DNA of 64,000 bases from Microbacterium sp. STN6 (GTDB lineage Bacteria; Actinomycetota; Actinomycetes; Actinomycetales; Microbacteriaceae). How positions within the stretch are numbered: the first letter of the stretch is position 1; every line of letters starts with the position of its first letter. Where the stretch lies: contig NZ_JAPMIT010000003.1 in the NCBI RefSeq assembly GCF_026410545.1, positions 62,001 to 126,000 of the forward strand, in the 5' to 3' direction. This document shows, one piece after another, positions 35,916 through 44,105 of the stretch. Both the position numbers and the translations under genes were made by a program. Under the pieces are notes generated by a model. It saw only the letters and a list, made by a program, of their open reading frames with translations. It was not told where the DNA came from and did not search any database.

Positions 35916-38636
35916 GTGAACAGTGACACCGCGGGTCCCGCGGCTCGCGCCGATGTGCGCATCGACGAGCCGATCCGTTTCGAGCAATCCGCCGCATCCG
36001 CTCCGTCCGTGCCGTCCGCTCCGTCCGCTCCGCCCGCCTCGTCCGCCCCGTCCGCCTCGTCCGCCCCGTCCGCCTCGCCCGCCTCGCCCTCCCAGGCAGG
36101 TGGAGAGTCGGCGGTCACCTTCGTCGGCTCATCGTCGCCTCGCCTCAGCTGGCGTGTCGCGTCCGCCCCCGCCGGCTGGCGGCAGCGCGGCAGCGAAATC
36201 GAGATGCGATTGCCGGACGGCCGCGTGCAGCAGAGGTCCATCGACGGTGCTGGCCAGATTCTCGTCGACTGGCCTTTCGCACCGCTCGAATCGCGAGCGC
36301 GAGCCGAGCTTCGCGTGCGCGTCGAAGGCGACGGCGGCTGGAGCGACTGGAGCCCATTCGCGTCAGTCGAGGTCTCCCTCGTGCACGAGCAGGACTGGCA
36401 GGCGCGCTGGGTCACGCCAGCCAGTGCAGCGGATGCCGGCGGCCCGGCCCCGATCATCGGCACTCGCTTCGATGTGCGCCCCGGCCTCACCCGCGCTCGC
36501 CTGCACCTGACCGCGCTCGGCATCGTCTCCCCACGCCTCAACGGGGAGAGCGTCTCCGGCGACCACTTCGTGCCCGGATGGACCACGTACGACAGGCTCA
36601 TCCGCTTTCGCAGCTACGACGTGACGGCCCTGCTGCACGAGGGCGACAACGAGTTCCGCGGCCTTCTCGGCAACGGCTGGTACCGCGGCCGCATCGCGTC
36701 ACTGCCCATCCACCGCGGGCAGGTCTACGGCGATCGGCTCGGCCTTCTCGCCCAGCTCGAGCTCGACTACGCCGACGGGAGCCGCGTCACGATCGGCACG
36801 GATGAGAGCTGGCGCACCGCCGATTCCCGCATTCTCGCGAACGACTTCTACGACGGGCAGACCACAGACCTGCGGATGCCGGAAGCCCCGCCGCTCGACG
36901 GCCCGGCCGAACGGCTCGACGCCAACGTCGGCCGGCTCAGCCTCGCCACGGCCCCGCCGGTTCGCGAACTCGAGACTCTGGCGCCCTCGACACTCATCAG
37001 GCGCCCGTCGGTAATCATCGCGGATTTCGGGCGAAACCTCGTCGGCTGGGTGCGGCTGCGCGTGACGGCACCAGCGGGCACCACGGTCACGGTGCGCCAC
37101 GCCGAGGTTCTCGACGGCGGCGAACTGGCCATGCGCCCGCTTCGTTCCGCCGAAGCGACGGACCGCTACGTGCTCGCGGGCACCGGCGATGAACGGCTCG
37201 AACCGTCGTTCACCTACCACGGCTTCCGCTATGCGGAGATATCGGGCCTGCCCCCGGGCGCCGACATCGAGCTGGAAGCGGTGGTGCTCGGCAGCGCACT
37301 CACGCGAACCGCATGGTTCAGCTGCTCGGATCCCGCGCTGACCCAGCTGCACGAGAACGTCGTCAACAGCATGGTCGGCAACTTCCTCGATATCCCGACC
37401 GACTGCCCGCAACGCGACGAGAGACTCGGGTGGACGGGCGACATCCAGGTGTTCGCTCCGACGGCGGCGACCCTATTCGACGTCTCGGCATTTCTCGGTG
37501 GCTGGCTGGAATCCCTCGCCCTCGACCAGCTGCCTGACGGCACGGTGCCCGCGGTGGTGCCGCGCGTGTTCCCGGCGGAGGCGACCCTCGCAGGCTGGGG
37601 GGATGCCGCCGTCGTCGTGCCGTGGACCCTCTACCAGCGCTACGGAGACCGTGAGGTTCTGCGCCGGCAGTACTCGAGCATGGTGTCGTGGGTGGAGCGC
37701 GTGCGCTCCCTGGCCGGCCCCAACCTGCTCTGGCGCGGGGGCCAGCAGCTCGGCGACTGGCTCGACCCGCTCGCGCCTCCCGACGATCCGGCGGCGGCGC
37801 AGGCCGACCCTGACGTCGTCGCGAGCGCCTACTTCTTCCACTCGGTCGACCTGCTCGCGAGGTGCGCCGGTGCGCTCGGGAGGGCCGAGGAGGCACTGCA
37901 CTACGCGCGGCTCGCGGAGCGCATCCGCTCGGCATTCTCAGCCGCGTATGTAAGTGAAGACGGGCGCGTCACGAGCGACTGCCAGACGGTGTACGCGCTC
38001 GCGCTGGCCTGGGAGATGATCGCGGATGGGGCGGTGCGGTTCCGCGCAGGCGAGCGACTGGCCGAGCTCGTCGAGTCGCAGGGCTTCACGGTCGCCACCG
38101 GGTTTCTCGGCACGCCGGTCGTGCTGCACGCCCTCACCCTCGCCGGCCACACCGACGACGCGTACCGCATGCTCACGACACGGGCGTTCCCCAGCTGGCT
38201 CTACGCCGTCGACCTCGGTGCGACGACGATCTGGGAGCGCTGGGACAGTCTGCTCGCGGATGGCACCGTGAACCCGGGCGAGATGACGTCGTTCAATCAC
38301 TACGCGTTCGGTGCGGTGGCCAATTGGATGCACCGCACGATCGCCGGGGTGACCTCGCTCACCCCCGCCTGCCGCACCATTCGCGTGGCACCCGCGCTCG
38401 GAGCCGGGCTCACGAGCGCCGACGCGCACTACGATTCGCCGTACGGCACCATCGCCGTCGCCTGGACTCTCACCGACGGGCGGTTCGACCTCGAGCTGAC
38501 GATTCCGGTCGGCGTGACCGCACGCCTCGAGCTGCCAGACGGCACGGCGATCGCGGGCATCGAGCACGGCCGATACTCCTACGCGGTCGACGTGCGGCTC
38601 GCGACCTCGCCTGCCATGAGACTCCCGAGCCCCTGA
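35916..38636 (+). CDS. Alpha-L-rhamnosidase, GH78, with repeat-rich N-terminal insert
   Basis: A 906-residue cytoplasmic rhamnosidase of the CPQRDER type: SSSPRLSWRV, GWYRGRI, DCPQRDERLGWTGD near residue 495, GATTIWERWDS and SFNHYAFGAVANW. Between an N-terminal RIDEPIRFEQ and the first beta-domain is a ~40-residue run of Pro, Ser and Ala (about residues 25-62) coded by near-identical 6-, 9- and 15-base units such as GCCTCGTCC. This looks like recent slippage and is absent from the other GH78s here. GTG start; same unit as the importer at 32829-35908. Confidence 0.92.
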   Translation: MNSDTAGPAARADVRIDEPIRFEQSAASAPSVPSAPSAPPASSAPSASSAPSASPASPSQAGGESAVTFVGSSSPRLSWRVASAPAGWRQRGSEIEMRLPDGRVQQRSIDGAGQILVDWPFAPLESRARAELRVRVEGDGGWSDWSPFASVEVSLVHEQDWQARWVTPASAADAGGPAPIIGTRFDVRPGLTRARLHLTALGIVSPRLNGESVSGDHFVPGWTTYDRLIRFRSYDVTALLHEGDNEFRGLLGNGWYRGRIASLPIHRGQVYGDRLGLLAQLELDYADGSRVTIGTDESWRTADSRILANDFYDGQTTDLRMPEAPPLDGPAERLDANVGRLSLATAPPVRELETLAPSTLIRRPSVIIADFGRNLVGWVRLRVTAPAGTTVTVRHAEVLDGGELAMRPLRSAEATDRYVLAGTGDERLEPSFTYHGFRYAEISGLPPGADIELEAVVLGSALTRTAWFSCSDPALTQLHENVVNSMVGNFLDIPTDCPQRDERLGWTGDIQVFAPTAATLFDVSAFLGGWLESLALDQLPDGTVPAVVPRVFPAEATLAGWGDAAVVVPWTLYQRYGDREVLRRQYSSMVSWVERVRSLAGPNLLWRGGQQLGDWLDPLAPPDDPAAAQADPDVVASAYFFHSVDLLARCAGALGRAEEALHYARLAERIRSAFSAAYVSEDGRVTSDCQTVYALALAWEMIADGAVRFRAGERLAELVESQGFTVATGFLGTPVVLHALTLAGHTDDAYRMLTTRAFPSWLYAVDLGATTIWERWDSLLADGTVNPGEMTSFNHYAFGAVANWMHRTIAGVTSLTPACRTIRVAPALGAGLTSADAHYDSPYGTIAVAWTLTDGRFDLELTIPVGVTARLELPDGTAIAGIEHGRYSYAVDVRLATSPAMRLPSP
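35990..36095 (+). repeat. Short tandem repeat inside GH78 gene
   Basis: C-rich repeats of CCGTCCGCT- and GCCTCGTCC-like units code for Ser-Ala-Pro runs. The repeat stays in frame. It is compatible with replication slippage that alters a flexible linker. Confidence 0.8.
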
Positions 38637-38706
38637 TGGCGCACTGTGAGCTCGGCTCGCCGGTATGCTGCTCCATAATCCCCACGATCGAGCTGACACC
38701 CATCAC

Positions 38707-39711
38707 ATGAGAACCAACGTAGGCATCCGCGACGTAGCCCGGGCCGCAGGCGTCTCTGTCGGCACCGTTTCGAACGTGCTGAACTACCCGGATCAGGTGA
38801 GCGCGAAGACGCTCGCCAAGGTGCAGCAGACGATGCAGTCGCTCGGCTTCGTGCGCAACGACCTCGCCCGCCAGCTTCGCATGGGCCGGGGAACGGCCAT
38901 CGGCTTCGTCGTCGTCAACGTGGCCAACCCGTTCTTCGCCGACCTCGCCCACGAGCTCGAGGCCGCGGCGGAGCAGGCCGGTCACACCGTGGTCGTGGGG
39001 TCAAGCGACCAGAATGCGGCCAGGGAGCAGCGATACATCGACCTGTTCGACGAACAGCGCGTACGCGGCCTGCTCATCGTGCCGCAGCAGGGCCTCACCC
39101 CGCGGCTGAGCCGGCTGCGGGCGAGCGGCACGCCGGTCGTTCTCTTCGACGGCAACATCGACTCGACCAATGTCTGCTCCGTTGGGCTCGATGGTGAGGC
39201 CGGCGGGTACATGGCGGTGCGGCACCTCGTGGAGTCGGGCCGCCGCCGACTCGCGATCGCCGGCGGCCCGCTCTCGCAGATCGGCGATCGCATGTCTGGC
39301 GCATCCCGAGCGGCACAGGAGACACCGGGCGTGAGCCTCTCGATCATCGAGACGAGCGACCTCACGGTCGAGGAGGGGCGGCAGGTGGCCGAGCGCATCC
39401 TCGCGCTCCCCCAGAACGAGAGGCCGGATGCCGTGTTCGCCGCGAACGACCTGCTCGCGATCGGGCTGGTGCAGGCCCTCATCCTGGATCGCAGGCTCGC
39501 GGTGCCGCACGACATTGCGATCGTGGGCTACGACGACATCGACTTCGCGGCATCCAACGTCGTACCGCTCAGCACCATCCGGCAGCCGCGGGAATCGCTG
39601 GCACGAGCGGCGCTCGAACTGCTCGAGCAGGAGGTCGCCGGCGACGAGAACCACACGCACGGGCGCCATCTGCTGCAGCCCGAACTGATCGTGCGGGCGA
39701 GCAGCGGCTGA
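38707..39711 (+). CDS. LacI-family transcriptional regulator
   Basis: A ~334-residue repressor with HTH IRDVARAAGVSVGTVSNVLN, hinge GFVRNDLARQLRMG, and sensor motifs AVFAANDLLAIGLV and IVGYDDIDFA. By eye it is most similar to the LacI protein at 19574. ATG at 38707 is followed directly by the HTH; an in-frame ATG at 38665 is possible. It lies just after the GH78 gene and probably regulates the importer/GH78 unit through the operator at 32720. No operator is visible immediately ahead of it. Confidence 0.9.
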   Translation: MRTNVGIRDVARAAGVSVGTVSNVLNYPDQVSAKTLAKVQQTMQSLGFVRNDLARQLRMGRGTAIGFVVVNVANPFFADLAHELEAAAEQAGHTVVVGSSDQNAAREQRYIDLFDEQRVRGLLIVPQQGLTPRLSRLRASGTPVVLFDGNIDSTNVCSVGLDGEAGGYMAVRHLVESGRRRLAIAGGPLSQIGDRMSGASRAAQETPGVSLSIIETSDLTVEEGRQVAERILALPQNERPDAVFAANDLLAIGLVQALILDRRLAVPHDIAIVGYDDIDFAASNVVPLSTIRQPRESLARAALELLEQEVAGDENHTHGRHLLQPELIVRASSG

Positions 39712-39728
39712 CGCTCAGCACGCCGCGG

Positions 39729-39772
39729 GAACTGCTTTAGCGCGCCTCAAGAACTGCTTTAGCGCACCTCAG
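39729..39772. repeat. 22-bp tandem duplication at HxlR 3' end
   Basis: Two copies of GAACTGCTTTAGCGC-R-CCTCA-R lie head to tail (39729-39750, 39751-39772). The second contains the stop codon and last codons of the HxlR gene, and the first repeats them just outside the gene. Confidence 0.8.
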
Positions 39773-40103
39773 GCTGAGCGAGGTTTTCTCTCGACCAGGC
39801 GATGAGCTCATTCAGGGCGGGCATGAGCGCCAGCCCTCGGTCGGTCAGCTCATAGCGCACCGCCACGGGCGGCCCGTCATCGACCGTGCGTGAAATCAAC
39901 TCGCAGTGCGTCAGTTCGGACAGCCGCTCGGACAGCACAGTGTCGCTGATGCCTCCCAGCGATCGCCGCAGCTCGGAGAATGAGGCCGACCCTCCTGCGA
40001 GCGCCGCGAGAAGCAAGCCGTTCCAGCGCTTACCGAGCACCGAGAACGCCGCAACAAGGGCCGCGTCACAGGTGATCGCTGCATCCGGTGTCACGACTTT
40101 CAT
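39759..40103 (-). CDS. HxlR-family transcriptional regulator
   Basis: A 114-residue winged-helix regulator: ITCDAALVAAFSVLGKRWNGLLLAAL, FSELRRSLGGISDTVLSERL (recognition region) and RYELTDRGLALMPAL. A Cys at about residue 12 is in the position used for redox or electrophile sensing in the YodB/HypR group. It is divergent from a flavin oxidoreductase, the usual target of such regulators, so the pair probably responds to quinone or electrophile stress rather than to sugars. Confidence 0.9.
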   Translation of the reverse strand: MKVVTPDAAITCDAALVAAFSVLGKRWNGLLLAALAGGSASFSELRRSLGGISDTVLSERLSELTHCELISRTVDDGPPVAVRYELTDRGLALMPALNELIAWSRENLAQPEVR

Positions 40104-40169
40104 ACCTTCATCATAACCGTGCTACGTTAAACGTGTTCGCTACGGAAAACTGAGTAGATAGGAAATCCA

Positions 40170-40826
40170 ATGACATTGTTCCGCCTCGATGCAAGCATCT
40201 TCCCGAGCACGTCCGTGAGCCGCGAACTCGCCGACATCGTCGAGGGCGAGTGGACGAGGGCGCATCCGGGAGAGCAGGTGATCCGCCGCTCGATCGGCTC
40301 GAACCCCCTCCCCGCAACGGCCTGGGCCGACGCCGTCGTGGGTCAGCAGCTTCCGCCCGACGCGCGATCGGTCGAGCAGCAGGCTGCTGTCGAGCTCGCG
40401 ACAACGCTTGCCGACGAACTCCTCGCCGCAGATGAGCTTCTCTTCGCCATTCCTCTCTACAACTACGGCGTCTCTCAGCACATCAAGACCTGGTTCGACG
40501 TGCTGTACACCGACCCTCGCATCACCGAAGGCGGGCCCTCGCTCCTGGATCGGCCGGCGATCTTGGTGACGGTGTCCGGCGGCAACTACAGCCCCGGCAC
40601 GCCGAAGGAGGGCTGGGACCACTCCACCGCCTGGCTCCAGCGCATCCTGGTCGACATCTTCGGCCTCGACCTCACGACCGTCGACCGTCGCTTCACGCTC
40701 GTGGGAGTGAACCCGGCTCTTGACCGGTTCAAGGACATCGCGGATGAGTTGCGTGTCGAGGCCGTGCGTCAGGCCGAGCTTGAGGGCCTCAAATTCGCCC
40801 AGCGTCGCACAGACAAAGCGGCCTGA
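40170..40826 (+). CDS. FMN-dependent NADH:quinone/azo reductase (AzoR type)
   Basis: A 218-residue flavodoxin-fold oxidoreductase: FRLDASIFPSTSVSRELAD (phosphate-binding loop for FMN), LLFAIPLYNYGVSQHIKTWFD and VTVSGGNYSP, all typical of AzoR/acyl-carrier-protein phosphodiesterase family members. AGGAAA lies five bases before the ATG. It is divergent from an HxlR regulator 66 bp away. It likely detoxifies quinones, which plant phenolic aglycones could generate. Confidence 0.88.
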   Translation: MTLFRLDASIFPSTSVSRELADIVEGEWTRAHPGEQVIRRSIGSNPLPATAWADAVVGQQLPPDARSVEQQAAVELATTLADELLAADELLFAIPLYNYGVSQHIKTWFDVLYTDPRITEGGPSLLDRPAILVTVSGGNYSPGTPKEGWDHSTAWLQRILVDIFGLDLTTVDRRFTLVGVNPALDRFKDIADELRVEAVRQAELEGLKFAQRRTDKAA

Positions 40827-40829
40827 GGT

Positions 40830-41585
40830 TCACATGCCGAGACTCTCCCCGCCATCAACGTAGAGGTCGTGCAAGGCGATGTGCGCGGCCTTATCCGAGA
40901 GCAGAAACTCGATGGCGTTCGCCACATCGTCGGGCGTAGCCACGCGGCCGTCCGGAATGCGCGGTCGCCATGTCTCGAGTTCGCCCTCCCAGAGCTGGAT
41001 GCCCGTGTGATCGGCGGCGAGTTCGGCCATCATCGGCGACTGCGTCGGGCCGGGCGCGACGAAATTGATGCGAACACCGTGCTCGCGCACCTCGAGCCCG
41101 AGCACCCGAAGCGCTTGGCGCATCCCTGCCTTCGATGCACTGTACGCGGCCTGGCGCAACCGGGGCATTCGGGCGGCGATCGATCCGATGGCCACGATGG
41201 AGCCGCCGCCGTTCTGGATCATGGCCTCGGAGAACTGGCGCGCCACGTCATACGCTCCGACGAGGTTGACGCTGAGGATGCGCATGAACTGCGCCGACTC
41301 AAGTTCACGTGACGGGCCCGCACAGAAGGCCCCGGCGACGATCGCCAACCGTGTGGTCTCCGCCTCCGCTGCCACGAGCGCCGCGACGGAGGCGGGATCC
41401 GTGACGTCGACGCGGCGCGCTCTCGCCTCGGCACCGCCGGCCCTGAGCTCGGCGGCCAGCTCGGCTGCGGCATCCTGCTGAATGTCGGCGAGCACGACGG
41501 GACCGGAGCGGGCCAGGGTGCGGGCGACCTGCGCGCCGATTCCCTGGGCCGCTCCGACGATGACGGTGAGTGGCGCCTGTGCCAT
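40830..41585 (-). CDS. Short-chain dehydrogenase/reductase, candidate for oxidative rhamnose route
   Basis: A 251-residue classical SDR. The NAD-binding motif is GAAQGIGAQ near residues 12-20, with an acidic residue after strand 2 (LADIQQ) favouring NAD. The active site shows IGSIA (Ser) and YSASK (Tyr, Lys), and the C-terminus ends LYVDGGESL. Its ATG overlaps the stop of the Gfo/Idh/MocA gene by one base (TAATG), in one unit with L-rhamnonate dehydratase. It could be the L-rhamnose 1-dehydrogenase or the 2-keto-3-deoxy-L-rhamnonate 4-dehydrogenase; sequence alone does not decide. Confidence 0.88.
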   Translation of the reverse strand: MAQAPLTVIVGAAQGIGAQVARTLARSGPVVLADIQQDAAAELAAELRAGGAEARARRVDVTDPASVAALVAAEAETTRLAIVAGAFCAGPSRELESAQFMRILSVNLVGAYDVARQFSEAMIQNGGGSIVAIGSIAARMPRLRQAAYSASKAGMRQALRVLGLEVREHGVRINFVAPGPTQSPMMAELAADHTGIQLWEGELETWRPRIPDGRVATPDDVANAIEFLLSDKAAHIALHDLYVDGGESLGM

Positions 41586-42664
41586 TACGGCTCCTTGCTG
41601 ACGTGGACCGCTCCGCGAGGAACCTGGACCGGCCGGTGTTCTGCTGCCGAGATGTACGCGGCTTCGATGAGAGCGACGGATGCCGCGGCGACATCCGCCG
41701 GCGCCGGATTCGCTATCTCGCCCCGCACGACGCGCGCGAACGTCGGCACCGGCCGCGACAGCGCGTATGCAGGCTGGTCATGCGGGTTCTCGATATGACG
41801 GATGCCGCCACCCGCCTCGAACAGCCAGGCCTCCGCCGTGAGCAGATCGTGCTCGAGAACCGCCCGTGTGCCGTGATAGCGAATGCGGTGACGCACCGCC
41901 GACCCCTCGGGGGTCGTGCCGGTCGAGCTGGCGGTCCCGATGGCGCCGTCGTCAAGCCGGAACGTCAGCGCGTCGACGACATCGACCGCGAGGCCGCGGT
42001 TGTTCATGTACGCGAAGACCTCCCGCGCCTGTTTTCCGGTGTTCCACAGCAGGTTGCCCAGCAGATGCGTCAGCTGCGTCTGGCCCTGGCCGCCACCGGA
42101 GAGCCGCGGATCGGCGTAGCTGACCCCGTGCGGAACCGAGGGGTCGTCCAGATGCGCGGCCGCAGGATCGGCCGTGCCGAACAGGCCCTCGGTCTGGGAT
42201 GAGAATTCGGCGTTGACGCACACGAGCTCGCCGATCCGGGTGGCCACGATCTCCCGCACCTGCGCGGCGGTCTCCGCGTATTGATAGGTGAGCCCGACCG
42301 AGAGCGTGCGACCCAGCTCACGGGCGAGTTCGACGAGCGACCAGGCGTCGTCGGCGGTCGTCGCCAGGGGCTTCTCGACCAGCACGTCGACCCCGGCGCG
42401 CAGAAGCGCTTCGACGATGGGGCGATGCGTCGTGTGCGGCGTCGCGACAACGGCGCAGTCGATCTCGACCGCATCGATCATGGCCGCGACATCCGTAAAG
42501 GCAGCGGTGGCGCCGAACTCGCGTGCCGCCGCATTCGCGCGAGACTCATTCGGGTCGCACACGGCGATGAACTCGATGCTCGCGTCCGCGGCGAGAGCGG
42601 GAAGGTGCGCCCGATGTGCCCACCATCCCGCGCCGACCATGGCGAAGCGAAGGGGCGCGGTCAT
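41585..42664 (-). CDS. Gfo/Idh/MocA-family oxidoreductase
   Basis: A 359-residue NAD(P)-dependent dehydrogenase. The Rossmann motif is FAMVGAGWWAHRAH, the EKP motif is VEKPLATT, and the substrate-side segment includes GGQGQTQLTHLLGNLLW. The start overlaps the rhamnonate dehydratase stop (ATGA). It is only distantly similar to the Gfo protein at 25131. Within the rhamnonate operon it could oxidise L-rhamnose or a related 6-deoxysugar at C1 or C3. Confidence 0.87.
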   Translation of the reverse strand: MTAPLRFAMVGAGWWAHRAHLPALAADASIEFIAVCDPNESRANAAAREFGATAAFTDVAAMIDAVEIDCAVVATPHTTHRPIVEALLRAGVDVLVEKPLATTADDAWSLVELARELGRTLSVGLTYQYAETAAQVREIVATRIGELVCVNAEFSSQTEGLFGTADPAAAHLDDPSVPHGVSYADPRLSGGGQGQTQLTHLLGNLLWNTGKQAREVFAYMNNRGLAVDVVDALTFRLDDGAIGTASSTGTTPEGSAVRHRIRYHGTRAVLEHDLLTAEAWLFEAGGGIRHIENPHDQPAYALSRPVPTFARVVRGEIANPAPADVAAASVALIEAAYISAAEHRPVQVPRGAVHVSKEP

Positions 42665-43878
42665 GCGTACTCCTCGAGCTGCTCACGCGTGACGGGGCGC
42701 ACCAGCTCGAACTCAGGGTTGAGCTCGAGGCCAAAGCCCGGCGCCGACGTCGGCGCGATGCGACCATTCGCCGGCAGCGGCTCGCCCAGCAGCAGCGGGC
42801 CCTGGAACGGCACGATCGTGTCGCCCATGCCCACCATCACCGGGAACTCGGCGAAGGTCGCCTGCGGATACGCGCTGAGAAAGTGGTAGCTGTAGACGCC
42901 GCCGACGTGCGGAATGATGCGCTTGCCGTATGCGGACGCGACGGCCGCGATGCGCTTCAGCTCCGTGACACCGCCGCACCACATGGGGTCAGGCTGGATG
43001 ATGTCGACGCCGGCCTCGCACAGCAACCGGAAGCCGGCGGCAGTGTACTCGTGCTCGCCGGTGTTCAGTGTCATGGATGCCGGCATGCGACGCCGCAGCT
43101 CGGCGTGGCCCGCATAGTCGTCCGGCCGCAGCGGCTCCTCGAGCCAGCGGAACCCGAGCGGCTCGATGGCCTGCGCGAGTCGAACCGCGTAGTCGACGTT
43201 GAGCGACATCCAGCAGTCGAAGTAGAGAGGGAAGCCGTCGCCGACCGCCTCACGCGCCCGCGTCGCGCGCTCGACGTTGCGCCGGAATCCCTCCTCCCCC
43301 TCACTCGGCCCGTACGTGAGGGGAAGCTTCGCGCCAGAAAAGCCGAGCTTCTCGATCGGGCCCGCGAGCGGACCCGTTGCATACATGGGGATATCGGCGG
43401 ATGTCGGGCCACCGAGGAGCTCGAAGACGGGCTGGCCGGAGAGCCGCCCATGCAGATCCCAGATCGCGAGGTCGACGCCGGAGATCGCGTGCAGCACGAC
43501 GCCCTTGCGGCCGTACGCCAGAGTGCTGGCGAACATGCGATCCGAGATGGTCTCGTGCGCGTATGCCGACTGGCCCTCGACGATGTCGGCCAGGTGCAGT
43601 TCCACGATGGCGCAAGCCGCAACGCCGCCGTTCGTCATGCCGATGCCGACATCGCCGGATGCACTTTCGACCCGCACGATGACGGTGCGGCCGGAGTCAC
43701 GGCCCGTCGCCGAGGGGCGGTCGTCTCGAAACTCAGGGTATGCAGTCATCGGGTTGGCGACTTTGCCGCGTCGCCAGTCGCGCACATCCTCCGGCGCATC
43801 GGGCACCGGCTCAGCCACACGCTTGGGCGACCGCACCACGTACGCCCTGACAGAGACGATGGTGTCGTTGCGAGGCAT
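42661..43878 (-). CDS. rhmD: L-rhamnonate dehydratase
   Basis: A 405-residue enolase-superfamily enzyme that converts L-rhamnonate to 2-keto-3-deoxy-L-rhamnonate. It shares with E. coli RhmD (YfaW) the order NPMTAYPEFR, ATGPLAGPIEKLGFSGAKLP, FDCWMSLNVDYA (Asp ligand), WLEEPLRPDDYAG (Glu ligand), TGEHEYT (Glu ligand), QPDPMWCGGVTEL (Asp of the dyad), IPHVGGVYSYH (catalytic His) and a C-terminal PGFGLELNPEFELVRP. ATG at 43878 has AGAGAGG upstream; an upstream in-frame ATG (43959) would overrun the operator. First gene of the unit with the Gfo and SDR genes. Confidence 0.93.
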   Translation of the reverse strand: MPRNDTIVSVRAYVVRSPKRVAEPVPDAPEDVRDWRRGKVANPMTAYPEFRDDRPSATGRDSGRTVIVRVESASGDVGIGMTNGGVAACAIVELHLADIVEGQSAYAHETISDRMFASTLAYGRKGVVLHAISGVDLAIWDLHGRLSGQPVFELLGGPTSADIPMYATGPLAGPIEKLGFSGAKLPLTYGPSEGEEGFRRNVERATRAREAVGDGFPLYFDCWMSLNVDYAVRLAQAIEPLGFRWLEEPLRPDDYAGHAELRRRMPASMTLNTGEHEYTAAGFRLLCEAGVDIIQPDPMWCGGVTELKRIAAVASAYGKRIIPHVGGVYSYHFLSAYPQATFAEFPVMVGMGDTIVPFQGPLLLGEPLPANGRIAPTSAPGFGLELNPEFELVRPVTREQLEEYA

Positions 43879-43928
43879 TGCGCCTGGCCTCTCTTCGTTG
43901 AGGATCGCGGCCGGAATGCAGAGCGATA

Positions 43929-43940
43929 TGAAAGCTTTCA
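43929..43940. promoter_or_regulatory. LacI-type operator TGAAAGCTTTCA
   Basis: A perfect 12-base palindrome about 50 bp upstream of the L-rhamnonate dehydratase start. It shares TGAA...TTCA with the other sites but has AGCT at the centre. The divergent gap also holds the 44073 site, so the two units may be regulated separately. Confidence 0.72.
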
Positions 43941-44039
43941 AGAAAGCTACTCGCCCCATCGGATCGGGTCAAGGTGCCCCGAGGTCGGTGCAGCCGCGGG
44001 TAGCGGATGCTGGGGTGCTCCACCGCGCACCGTGAGCCC

Positions 44040-44069
44040 TTGACAGCCGCCGCACTCTGTGAATATTCT
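44040..44069 (+). promoter_or_regulatory. Promoter of the Tat-exported protein gene
   Basis: TTGACA (44040-44045), an 18-base spacer and TATTCT (44064-44069). The operator begins four bases later, over the expected transcription start. This is the best-formed promoter in the window. Confidence 0.65.
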
Positions 44070-44072
44070 ACC

Positions 44073-44084
44073 TGAAACGATTCA
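44073..44084. promoter_or_regulatory. LacI-type operator TGAAACGATTCA
   Basis: Sits immediately downstream of the -10 element of the 44106 gene and 10 bp before its GGAGG ribosome site. The identical sequence precedes the rhamnose isomerase operon (47184), so the two units are probably co-regulated. Confidence 0.8.
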
Positions 44085-44105
44085 GTCAGCCAATGGAGGC
44101 TTTCA

